DNA of 12,500 nucleotides, from NCBI GenBank assembly GCA_900552925.1, contig USBH01000018.1:1-12500 (forward strand), in the 5' to 3' direction. The position numbers and the translations under genes were made by a program. This document shows positions 5,556 through 11,662 of this stretch, in pieces (the stretch's first letter is position 1; each line of letters opens with the position of its first letter). Below the pieces are notes generated by a model. It was not told the DNA's origin. It did no database searches and saw nothing but the letters and a program-made list of their open reading frames with translations. The stretch comes from an uncultured Oscillospiraceae bacterium (GTDB lineage Bacteria; Bacillota; Clostridia; Oscillospirales; Acutalibacteraceae).

Positions 5556-5876
5556 ATGGACCACAAATACAAAAAGATTTCCTTCGAGGCGGCCAAGAGC
5601 CTTCTGGAAAGTGAGCCGGACCTCCGCTTTTTCGATGTGCGGGAGGAGGACGAATACAACCTCGGGCACGCGAAGGGCGCGCTGCTGTTCCCGGTGGACA
5701 GCATCACGCGCGAGACGGCGGCCGAGCAGATCCCCGCGGCGGACACGCCGGTGCTCGTCTACTGCCGCAGCGGGCAGCGCAGCCGTCTGGCGGCCGAAAA
5801 GCTCGCCGCGCTCGGCTACACGCAGGTGTACGACGTCGGCAGCCTGGCCGGCTGGCCCTACGGCCTCGAGTGGTAA
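5556..5876 (+). CDS. Single-domain rhodanese-like sulfurtransferase
   Basis: A 106-residue cytoplasmic rhodanese domain, of the GlpE/PspE size class. FFDVREEDEYNLGHAKGA (25-42) is the conserved CH2A-type region, and the active-site loop CRSGQRS (70-76) carries catalytic Cys70, expected to form a persulfide. The ending DVGSLAGWPYGLEW resembles many rhodanese C-termini. The family moves sulfane sulfur from donors such as thiosulfate to thiol acceptors; the partner here is unknown. ATG 5556 follows AAGGGAG; an upstream in-frame start at 5478 would prepend residues lying just after the ldh terminator. It converges on the D-lactate dehydrogenase gene, with only 15 bases between their stops. Confidence 0.9.
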   Translation: MDHKYKKISFEAAKSLLESEPDLRFFDVREEDEYNLGHAKGALLFPVDSITRETAAEQIPAADTPVLVYCRSGQRSRLAAEKLAALGYTQVYDVGSLAGWPYGLEW

Positions 5877-5891
5877 AGACGGGCGGAACCG

Positions 5892-6929
5892 TCAGAAGCA
5901 GCGCTCGCGGCGCGTCTTGCGGCAGTCGTGCCCGGCCTTGTCGCGGTCGCACAGGTAGCAGATCTCGTTTTCGAGCGGCGCGCCCGAGAAGAACGCGTCG
6001 AGGTTTTTGATCGTCTCCTCGGCGATGTTGTGCAGCGCCTCCTCGGTCAGGAACGCCTGGTGCGCCGTCAGGATCACGTTCGGGCGCGAGACGAGCAGCG
6101 CGAGCGTGTCGTCGTGGATGATCGTGTCGGAGCGGTCCTCGTAGAAGAGGTTCGCCTCCTCCTCGTAGACGTCCAGCCCGGCGCCGCCCACGGTGCGGCT
6201 GTTCAGCGCGTCCAGCAGCGCTTCGCTGTCGATCAGCGCGCCGCGCGAGGTGTTCAGGATAAAGACGCCCTTTTTCATCTTGGAGAAGGCGTCGCGATTC
6301 AGGATGTGCCGCGTGTCCGGCGTCAGCGGGCAGTGCAGCGAGATCACGTCGCTTTCCCGGAGCAGCGTGTCGAGCTCGACGTAATCGAGCCCGCTGTCCT
6401 TTGCGGGGAACTTGTCGTAGGCGAGCACGCGCATGCCGAAGCCTCGGCAGATGTCGATGAAGGTGCGGCCGATCTTGCCGGTGCCGATCACGCCGACGGT
6501 CTTGCCGTAGAGGTCGGTGCCCGTCAGGCCGACGATGCTGAAGTTGAATTCGCGCGTGCGGTTGTACGCCTTGTGCAGGCGGCGGTTCAGCGTGAGCAGA
6601 AGGCCCATCGTGTGCTCGGCGACCGCGTGCGGCGAGTAGGCCGGCACGCGCACAATGTGCAGCTTCTGGAACGCGGCCTTTACGTCCACGTTGCTGTAGC
6701 CGGCGCAGCGCATGGCGATGAGCTGCACGCCGTTGTTGTAAAGCCGTTCGATGGCGAGCGCGTTGACGCGGTCGTTGACGAAGGCGCACACCGCGTCGAA
6801 CCCGTCGGTGAATTTGGCGGTGTGGTGGTTGAGCTTTTCCTCGAAGTAGGTGATTTCATAATTTTTGCCGAGCGCGTCGAACCAGGTGCGGTCGTACGGC
6901 TTGGTATCGAAAAACGCGACTTTTTTCAT
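5892..6929 (-). CDS. D-lactate dehydrogenase-type 2-hydroxyacid dehydrogenase
   Basis: A 345-residue NAD-dependent D-2-hydroxyacid dehydrogenase, most like fermentative D-lactate dehydrogenases. It has RCAGYSNVD at 74-82, VAEHTMGLLL at 103-112, the nucleotide motif GTGKIG at 149-154 and D172 after beta-2 (NAD). Catalytic R229 is in NTSRGALID, E258 in DVYEEE and H290 in TAHQAF. The segment NLFYEDRS (260-267) is typical of D-lactate rather than phosphoglycerate dehydrogenases. The C-terminus carries an added basic Cys-rich tail (C324, C327, C336, C344, with H334). GGAGG (6937-6941) lies 7 bases before the ATG. With the neighbouring L-type enzyme, the cell could reoxidise NADH to either lactate isomer. 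Confidence 0.92.
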   Translation of the reverse strand: MKKVAFFDTKPYDRTWFDALGKNYEITYFEEKLNHHTAKFTDGFDAVCAFVNDRVNALAIERLYNNGVQLIAMRCAGYSNVDVKAAFQKLHIVRVPAYSPHAVAEHTMGLLLTLNRRLHKAYNRTREFNFSIVGLTGTDLYGKTVGVIGTGKIGRTFIDICRGFGMRVLAYDKFPAKDSGLDYVELDTLLRESDVISLHCPLTPDTRHILNRDAFSKMKKGVFILNTSRGALIDSEALLDALNSRTVGGAGLDVYEEEANLFYEDRSDTIIHDDTLALLVSRPNVILTAHQAFLTEEALHNIAEETIKNLDAFFSGAPLENEICYLCDRDKAGHDCRKTRRERCF

Positions 6930-6958
6930 GGTTGAACCTCCGTTTCATTGTTCTGTCT

Positions 6959-7000
6959 GTAGTCTGTACCGGATAAACCGCGCTATTCCGCACAGACTAC
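6959..7000. promoter_or_regulatory. Inverted repeat in the D-LDH/spoVAE intergenic region
   Basis: GTAGTCTGT (6959-6967) and ACAGACTAC (6992-7000) are a perfect 9-bp inverted repeat, half-site centres 33 bp apart (about three helical turns), in the 135-bp region between two divergent genes. A short inner stem CGGA/TCCG (6970-6973 with 6987-6990) is also possible. It could be an operator for a looping or paired regulator, or a transcript hairpin. Confidence 0.6.
6971..6999 (+). promoter_or_regulatory. Candidate sigma-G-like promoter of spoVAE
   Basis: GGATA (6971-6975) and CAGACTA (6993-6999), 17 bases apart, fit the forespore sigma-G pattern (GnATR, then CAtnnTA) with one mismatch. spoVA operons are sigma-G-dependent in Bacillus subtilis, which supports the call. 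The -10 overlaps the right arm of the inverted repeat. Confidence 0.45.
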
Positions 7001-7008
7001 TGGAGAAG

Positions 7009-7033
7009 CTTCGGGCGGGCAGGCCGCCCGAAG
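7009..7033 (+). other. Stable hairpin in the spoVAE leader
   Basis: CTTCGGGCGG (7009-7018) pairs with CCGCCCGAAG (7024-7033), a 10-bp GC-rich stem with loop GCAGG. It lies 15 bases before the AAAGGAGG ribosome site (7047-7054) of spoVAE and has no T run after it, so it is a leader structure rather than a terminator. Confidence 0.7.
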
Positions 7034-7064
7034 GAGCGGAACAGCAAAAGGAGGCATCCGGATC

Positions 7065-7421
7065 TTGGAATATCTTCGTGCTTTTGTGGTCGGCGGCCTG
7101 ATCTGCGTGGTCGGCCAGCTGCTGATCGACCTGACCAGGCTGACGCCGGCGCGCATCATGGTGCTGTATGTGACGGGCGGCGTGGTGCTCGGCGCGCTGG
7201 GCTGGTACACGCCGCTGATCAATTATGCGGGCTGCGGCGCGACCGTGCCGCTGTGCGGCTTCGGCAGCCTGCTTGCGGAGGGCGTGCGCACGGCCGTGGC
7301 GGAGAAGGGGCTGCTCGGCGCGTTCACCGGCGGCGTGACCGCCGGCGCGGCCGGCATTGCGGCAGCGGTCTTTTTCGGCTACCTGGCGGCCCTGTTCGCG
7401 CGGCCGGGGGACAAATCGTGA
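7065..7421 (+). CDS. spoVAE: Stage V sporulation protein AE
   Basis: A 118-residue inner-membrane protein of the SpoVAE (SpoVAEb) family, part of the SpoVA channel that moves calcium dipicolinate into the forespore and out at germination. The sequence is family-typical: EYLRAFVVGGLICVVGQLL at the N-terminus, TPARIMVLYVTGG, GCGATVPLCGFGSLLAEGV, and GLLGAFTGGVTAGAAGI before a last membrane helix. Three or four hydrophobic segments span the protein. The start is TTG at 7065, 10 bases after AAAGGAGG. spoVAC and spoVAD, its usual upstream neighbours, are absent here, so it is a detached or extra copy. It is followed by a terminator. Confidence 0.93.
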   Translation: MEYLRAFVVGGLICVVGQLLIDLTRLTPARIMVLYVTGGVVLGALGWYTPLINYAGCGATVPLCGFGSLLAEGVRTAVAEKGLLGAFTGGVTAGAAGIAAAVFFGYLAALFARPGDKS

Positions 7422-7426
7422 AAAGC

Positions 7427-7467
7427 AAAGGGGTTCTGCGGGAAGGCGTCCGCAGAACCCCTTTTTT
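7427..7467 (+). terminator. Terminator after spoVAE
   Basis: A 12-bp stem GGGGTTCTGCGG/CCGCAGAACCCC (7430-7441 with 7450-7461), extended by AAA/TTT, followed by TTTTTT (7462-7467). Confidence 0.93.
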
Positions 7468-7529
7468 CGGCCGCTGCACGGCACGGGGCGCTTTGGGCGG
7501 GCCGCCGCGTCAGCCCGTGCAGGCGCCTG

Positions 7530-7567
7530 AAAACAGAAAGGCCGTCTGGTCGAAAAACCGGACGGCC
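7530..7567 (-). terminator. Terminator of the 49-residue membrane protein gene
   Basis: A 10-bp stem with one G-T pair (7540-7549 with 7558-7567). On the minus strand it is followed by TTTCTGTTTT. It lies 22 bases past the stop of the small gene. The 7468-7529 stretch beside it is GC-rich and holds no gene that I can see. Confidence 0.8.
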
Positions 7568-7588
7568 CTGTCTTTTATGCGCATAGGC

Positions 7589-7738
7589 TTACTGGATGGC
7601 CCCTTCGAGGTACTCCTCCAGCTCTGCGTCCTGCTTTTTCTTGTCAAAATACGAAAATACGGCGAAGGCCGCAGCGACAACGGCGACAATCGCCGTGATG
7701 CAGCCGATAATTGTGAGAACCTTATTCAAGCATTTCAT
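7589..7738 (-). CDS. Small single-pass membrane protein (49 aa)
   Basis: A 49-residue frame starting MKCLNKVLTIIGCITAIV, with one hydrophobic span at about residues 7-30, then a basic KKK and an acidic tail (DAELEEYLEGAIQ). The layout predicts a cytoplasmic acidic tail after a single membrane helix. AAAGGA (7751-7756) lies 12 bases upstream of the ATG, slightly far. A consensus promoter about 77 bases above and a terminator just below frame the gene exactly, which is the main evidence that it is real. Small proteins of this build are widespread in gut Clostridia as hypothetical proteins; the function is unknown. Confidence 0.75.
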   Translation of the reverse strand: MKCLNKVLTIIGCITAIVAVVAAAFAVFSYFDKKKQDAELEEYLEGAIQ

Positions 7739-7814
7739 AAACTGAGACCGTCCTTTCTGCGTGTCGTTTCACTTTTGCGCGCCGCACGAGCAGGCAACGC
7801 GTCTATTTACCCTT

Positions 7815-7843
7815 ATCATACCCAAGTTTTTGTGAAATGTCAA
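7815..7843 (-). promoter_or_regulatory. Sigma-A promoter of the small membrane protein gene
   Basis: On the minus strand: perfect TTGACA (7838-7843), 17 bases, TATGAT (7815-7820). It is divergent from the regulator promoter, with the two -35 boxes 29 bases apart, so one regulator could affect both. Confidence 0.9.
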
Positions 7844-7872
7844 ACCTTTTTCAAACATTGCGGGCGGTTTTC

Positions 7873-7901
7873 TTGACAGTCCGGTAAAAAGCATATATCA
7901 T
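7873..7901 (+). promoter_or_regulatory. Sigma-A promoter of the LacI-family regulator gene
   Basis: TTGACA (7873-7878), 17-base spacer, TATCAT (7896-7901). An 11-bp AT palindrome (TATATCATATA) spans the -10. It should drive both the regulator and the downstream FliB-like gene. Confidence 0.88.
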
Positions 7902-7939
7902 ATATTTCTGGAACATCAGCAAAAGCAGGGGGAACAGGT

Positions 7940-9028
7940 ATGGGTGCGGGAACGGTATCAACAGCTACGATTCGGGACGTCGCGCAGAAAGCGGGCGTGT
8001 CCCAGTCCACGGTGTCGCGCGTGCTGAACAACACCGGCTATGTCAGCGCCGGCACGAGGGCGCGCGTGATGCAGGCGGTCGAGTCGCTCGATTATTCGCC
8101 GAGCGCCATCGCGGTCAGCCTGTCCAAGTCGCGTTCGCGCATCATCGGCGTGGTCGTGCCGCAGATCTTCGCGCCCTTTTTCAGCGAGCTGTTCTACACG
8201 GCGGACAAGATCGCCGAGCAGTACGACTACCGGCTGCTGCTGTGCAACTCCGACGCGAGCGTGGAGCGCGAGCGGCGGCTGATCGACGACCTGCTTTCGT
8301 ATAAAATCGCCGCGCTGTTCATCACGCCGGTCGACGGGCCGGGCGGCAGCAACGCGGAGTACCTGAACAGCATCCGGCGCAGCGGCATCCCGGTCGTGTG
8401 CGTGGACCGCGAGCCGGCGGGCATCGCGTGCGACGGCGTGTATATCGACAATTTCGGCGCCTGCTACGAGGCGACGCGCGAGGTGCTCGCGCGCGGCTGG
8501 CGCAACATCGCCTATATGGCGGACCCGCCGGTCTACGCGCCGGGCCGCCAGCGGCTGCGGGCCTTCGAGACGGCCTGCGCGGAGTTCGGCGTGCAGGTGC
8601 CGCCGGAAAACCGCATGCTCGCGCCGATCGAGGCGTGGCGGGAGCGCGGGGCGTTCCTCGAGGAGATCGTGCACCGCAAAAACCCGCCGAAGGCGATCAT
8701 CAATTTTTCAAAGGGCTGGGACGCCTCCATGCTGCGGACGATCACCGCGGCCGGCCTGCGCGTGCCGGAGGACATTTTCCTGACCGGCCTCGACGACGAC
8801 GGCGCGCTGCAGGCGTACGGGTATTACACGGACTACGCCCCGGGCACGCCCGCGGTAGCAATCGCCGCGGCGGAGCTTTTGATGGAGCGCGCGCGCTGCA
8901 CGGGGCCTCTGCCCGAGCCGGTGCGCAAGGTGCTCGCGACGCACATGCGGGCCGTGCTGAAGCCGGGCACGAAGCTGCCCGCGGCGGAGGTCCCGCCCGA
9001 TCCCGCAAAAACGACGAGACAGGGGTAA
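7940..9028 (+). CDS. LacI/GalR-family transcriptional regulator
   Basis: A 362-residue repressor-type regulator. Residues 10-31 hold the signature helix-turn-helix (TIRDVAQKAGVSQSTVSRVLNN), then YVSAGTRARVMQAVESLDYSPSAIA with the hinge helix at about 53-65. The periplasmic-binding-protein-like effector domain follows from about 68 (RIIGVVVPQIFAPFFSEL) to about 345. A sugar or related small molecule is the usual ligand; it is not identifiable here. AGGGGGA lies 6 bases before the ATG. No sugar transporter or glycosidase is nearby, so local targets would be its own operon or the divergent small gene. The FliB-like gene starts 9 bases after its stop. Confidence 0.93.
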   Translation: MGAGTVSTATIRDVAQKAGVSQSTVSRVLNNTGYVSAGTRARVMQAVESLDYSPSAIAVSLSKSRSRIIGVVVPQIFAPFFSELFYTADKIAEQYDYRLLLCNSDASVERERRLIDDLLSYKIAALFITPVDGPGGSNAEYLNSIRRSGIPVVCVDREPAGIACDGVYIDNFGACYEATREVLARGWRNIAYMADPPVYAPGRQRLRAFETACAEFGVQVPPENRMLAPIEAWRERGAFLEEIVHRKNPPKAIINFSKGWDASMLRTITAAGLRVPEDIFLTGLDDDGALQAYGYYTDYAPGTPAVAIAAAELLMERARCTGPLPEPVRKVLATHMRAVLKPGTKLPAAEVPPDPAKTTRQG

Positions 9029-9037
9029 AGAAGAAAC

Positions 9038-10075
9038 ATGAAATTTGTCAAACCGAATTTTTACGACCGGTTCCGCTGCACGGCGTCCGCCTGCAGCGAC
9101 ACGTGCTGCGCGGGCTGGGAGATCGATATAGACCCCGATACGAAAGCGTATTACGAGACGCTCGAGGGCGAGTTCGGCGAGCGGCTGCGCGAGCAGATCG
9201 AGGAGCTGCCCGAGGGCATGGCCTGCTTCCGGCTGACGGAGGACGAGCGCTGCCCGTTTCTCACGGACGACAACCTCTGCGAGGTGATCTTCGAGCTCGG
9301 CGACGACGGGCTGTGCGAGATCTGCCGCGAGCACCCGCGGTTCTACGAGCAGTTTGCCGACCGGATGGAGATGGGCGTCGGCCTGTGCTGCGAGGAGGCG
9401 TGCCGCCTTCTGTTCGAGCAGACGGCGCCGATCACGTTCATCACGACGACGGTCGGCGAGCTGCCGGACGCCGCGGCCGTGCCGGACAGCGGCATGCAGA
9501 TCTTCCGCCTGCGGGACGAGGCGTTCCACCTCGTGCAGGACCGCTCGCTGCCGCTGCGCGTGCGCATGCACCGGCTCATCGACTTCGGCGTGCGCGTGCA
9601 GCGGGAGCTGCTGAAAAAGCCCGCGCCGTCGGACGTTTTGCCGGACAGCCCGGCGCTGGACACGCGCGAGGCGCTTTTGCAGGTCATGGAGGCGCTCGAG
9701 CCGTACGACGATTCATGGCCCGAGTCCGTCCGCCTGCTCGCCGACGCGTCGCTCGCCGTGAATCTCGACGAAATCGACGGCGGCTACGAGAACCTGCTCG
9801 TCTACTTCCTGTACCGCCACTTCGCGCGCGGCGTGCTGGAGGGGAACCTCTCGGCGCGCGTCAAGTTCTGCGCCGTCAGCGTCTGGTTCATCTGCCTGAT
9901 GAACACGAAGTGCCTGCGGGATACCGGCACGTTCACGCCGTGGGACCGCATCACCTGCACGAAGGACTACTCGAAGCAGATCGAATACAGCGCCGAAAAC
10001 ATGGAGGATATGCTGCGCGCCCTGCACGAGGACGCCGCCTTCTCGGCGGAAAGCCTCAAGCGCCTTTTCGGGTAA
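9038..10075 (+). CDS. FliB-like flagellin lysine-N-methylase (cysteine cluster)
   Basis: A 345-residue protein of the FliB type. The N-terminus YDRFRCTASACSDTCCAGW has C14, C19, C23 and C24; further Cys at 63, 72, 81, 93 and 96 include CPFL...LC and LCEICREHPRF. This Cys pattern is that of the FliB/YkgJ-like group, which binds an iron-sulfur cluster; FliB of Salmonella methylates lysines of flagellin. No flagellin or flagellar gene is in view, so the true substrate here is open. The coding region follows the LacI-type gene by 9 bases with only a weak purine-rich ribosome site (AAAGAAG), suggesting coupled translation in one operon. A strong terminator follows. Confidence 0.85.
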   Translation: MKFVKPNFYDRFRCTASACSDTCCAGWEIDIDPDTKAYYETLEGEFGERLREQIEELPEGMACFRLTEDERCPFLTDDNLCEVIFELGDDGLCEICREHPRFYEQFADRMEMGVGLCCEEACRLLFEQTAPITFITTTVGELPDAAAVPDSGMQIFRLRDEAFHLVQDRSLPLRVRMHRLIDFGVRVQRELLKKPAPSDVLPDSPALDTREALLQVMEALEPYDDSWPESVRLLADASLAVNLDEIDGGYENLLVYFLYRHFARGVLEGNLSARVKFCAVSVWFICLMNTKCLRDTGTFTPWDRITCTKDYSKQIEYSAENMEDMLRALHEDAAFSAESLKRLFG

Positions 10076-10082
10076 GGCAGCA

Positions 10083-10132
10083 AAAAAAGCGGGGATCGCC
10101 GGCCTGGCCGGGATCCCCGCTCTGTGTTTTTT
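10083..10132. terminator. Strong bidirectional terminator
   Basis: AGCGGGGATC (10088-10097) pairs with GATCCCCGCT (10112-10121), and CCGGCC/GGCCGG continues the stem to a tight loop. On the plus strand CTGTGTTTTTT follows; on the minus strand seven Ts follow (complement of 10082-10088). It ends both the FliB-like operon and the convergent decarboxylase operon. Confidence 0.93.
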
Positions 10133-10142
10133 CGGTTTTCGA

Positions 10143-10280
10143 TTACTTCGATCTCGGCTTGAAGATGAAGTTCATCAGGTAGATGGAAAGGATGATGATG
10201 ATGATCACCAGGAAGACACCGAGCATGCCCTTCCCCATGTATTGAAGGCTGTCCACAAAGGCTGCGAAGTCCAGGTTCAT
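10143..10280 (-). CDS. OadG-related small decarboxylase subunit (45 aa)
   Basis: A 45-residue membrane peptide starting MNLDFAAFVDSLQYMGKGML, with one hydrophobic helix (GVFLVIIIIILSIYLMNFIF, about 21-40) and a basic end (KPRSK). The SLxxMGxGMxGVF run before the helix is the hallmark of the OadG/gamma and small epsilon subunits of sodium-pumping decarboxylases, which stabilise the membrane part of the complex. It follows the beta-subunit gene after 16 bases, with AAAGGAG (10289-10295) 8 bases before the ATG. It is far shorter than ordinary OadG (about 80 residues), matching the short OadG-related subunits seen in Clostridia. It is the last gene before the terminator. Confidence 0.85.
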   Translation of the reverse strand: MNLDFAAFVDSLQYMGKGMLGVFLVIIIIILSIYLMNFIFKPRSK

Positions 10281-10296
10281 GATATAGGCTCCTTTC

Positions 10297-11427
10297 TCAG
10301 TGAATGAGGTTCAGAATGATGCCGCCCGCGATAACCGAGGCGATCTGGCCGGAGACGTTCGCGCCGACCGCGTGCATCAGGAGGAAGTTCTGCGGATCCT
10401 CTTTCTGGCCCATCTTCTGGATGATGCGGGCCGACATCGGGAACGCCGAGATGCCCGCCGCGCCGATCATCGGGTTGACCTTCTTCTTGACGAAGAGGTT
10501 CAGGACCTTGGCGAACAGCACGCCGCCGAAGGTGTCGAATACGAAGGCGATGAGGCCGAGCGCGAGGATCAGCAGCGTGTCGACGCGCAGGAACTCTTCC
10601 GCCGTCATGTGCGCCGTGATCGAGATGCCGAGCAGCAGCGTGATGAGGTCGGCGAGCACATTCTGCGCCGTTTCAGAGAGGCTGTTCAGCACGCCGCACT
10701 CGCGCAGCAGGTTGCCGAACATCAGGAAGCCGATGAGGGCCGCCGAACGGTAGGAAACGATGCTGACCACAGCCGTGATGATGATCGGGAACAGGATCTT
10801 GGTCTGCTTCGAGACCGTGCCGGGCTTGTACTCCATGCGGATGCGGCGCTCTTTCTTCGTCGTCATCAGGCGGATGACCGGCGGCTGGACGATCGGGACC
10901 AGCGCCATGTAGGAGTAGGCCGCGACGGTGATCGCGCCGATATAGTTCGAATTCAGCGTGTTTGCGACGAAGATGGAGGTCGGGCCGTCCGCCGCGCCGA
11001 TGATCGAAATGGAGGCCGCGTCGTGCAGCTCAAAGCCGAAGAGGCGGGCCATGCTCAGCGTGAAGAAGATGCCGAACTGCGCCGCCGCGCCGAACAGGAA
11101 CAGCTTCGGGTTCGTCAGCAGCGGCTCGAAGTCGATCATCGCGCCGATGCCGATGAACAGCAGAAGCGGGAACAGCTCGTTGCCGATGCCGGAGTCAAAC
11201 AGCAGGCTGATGACGCCGATCTCGTCGCCGTGCATATACTCCTGCGTGATGACGCCGGTGAGCGGGATGTTGACGAGGATCGTGCCGAAGCCGATCGGGA
11301 GCAGCAGGGTAGGCTCCATCTTTTTGGCGATCGCGAGGTAAATCAGGATACCGCCGATACACCACATCACGACATGCTGCCAGGTGATGTTGAACACGTT
11401 GGAAAAAAGAAAGTCCACAAAGTCCAT
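10297..11427 (-). CDS. Sodium ion-translocating decarboxylase beta subunit
   Basis: A 376-residue polytopic membrane protein, the carboxybiotin decarboxylase and Na+ channel of the OadB/GcdB/MmdB family. Family marks are GIGAMIDFEPLLTNP (93-107), IGAADGPTSIF (143-153, whose D147 corresponds to the essential channel Asp), and HAVGANVSGQIASVIAGG near the end (N357). It decarboxylates biotin-bound carboxylate and exports Na+. The parent acid (oxaloacetate, glutaconyl-CoA or methylmalonyl-CoA) depends on an alpha subunit not present in the window, so no specific symbol is given. ATG 11427 is chosen because GAAAGGG (11437-11443) lies 9 bases upstream; ATG 11445 has no good site. It is the first gene of a two-gene operon with a long structured leader. 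Confidence 0.92.
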   Translation of the reverse strand: MDFVDFLFSNVFNITWQHVVMWCIGGILIYLAIAKKMEPTLLLPIGFGTILVNIPLTGVITQEYMHGDEIGVISLLFDSGIGNELFPLLLFIGIGAMIDFEPLLTNPKLFLFGAAAQFGIFFTLSMARLFGFELHDAASISIIGAADGPTSIFVANTLNSNYIGAITVAAYSYMALVPIVQPPVIRLMTTKKERRIRMEYKPGTVSKQTKILFPIIITAVVSIVSYRSAALIGFLMFGNLLRECGVLNSLSETAQNVLADLITLLLGISITAHMTAEEFLRVDTLLILALGLIAFVFDTFGGVLFAKVLNLFVKKKVNPMIGAAGISAFPMSARIIQKMGQKEDPQNFLLMHAVGANVSGQIASVIAGGIILNLIH

Positions 11428-11462
11428 GGGGTTCAGCCCTTTCATTAGATTTCCGGCGCAAA

Positions 11463-11571
11463 AGGGTCTTTTTTACATAAAAAAAGACCCTATCATGCCC
11501 GGTACATGATAAAAGTCTCGCAAATTAAAATGCAGACGGGCGGGGGGCTCCGCCGTGCTGTCGCCTGCATT
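11463..11571 (-). other. Structured leader of the decarboxylase operon
   Basis: Between the promoter and the beta-subunit ribosome site the transcript can form three stems. First is AATGCAG/CTGCATT (11529-11535 with 11565-11571) enclosing a bulged ACGG-CGG/CCGCCGT hairpin (11536-11543 with 11550-11556). Second is TATCATG/CATGATA (11491-11497 with 11505-11511). Third is AGGGTCTTTTTT/AAAAAAGACCCT (11463-11474 with 11480-11491), which on the minus strand is followed by TTTT. The last could act as an attenuator. No known riboswitch class is recognised. Confidence 0.65.
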
Positions 11572-11609
11572 ACAGATATCTCTGCATGCTACTCCCTTTT
11601 ATACCAAAT

Positions 11610-11638
11610 AGTTTAAGGGAATATGACGAGTTTGTCAA
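11610..11638 (-). promoter_or_regulatory. Sigma-A promoter of the decarboxylase operon
   Basis: On the minus strand: TTGACA (11633-11638), 17 bases, TAAACT (11610-11615). Transcription would start near 11603, giving a leader of about 175 nt before the ATG at 11427. No convincing plus-strand promoter for the divergent AlkD gene was found in 11572-11650. Confidence 0.75.
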
Positions 11639-11662
11639 GAAAATATTTCGGAGGAAAAGAAA

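Noticed and set aside
7896..7906. LacI-type operator at the regulator's own -10
   Set aside because: The AT palindrome TATATCATATA has no central CG or typical LacI half-sites; AT-rich -10 regions give such palindromes by chance.
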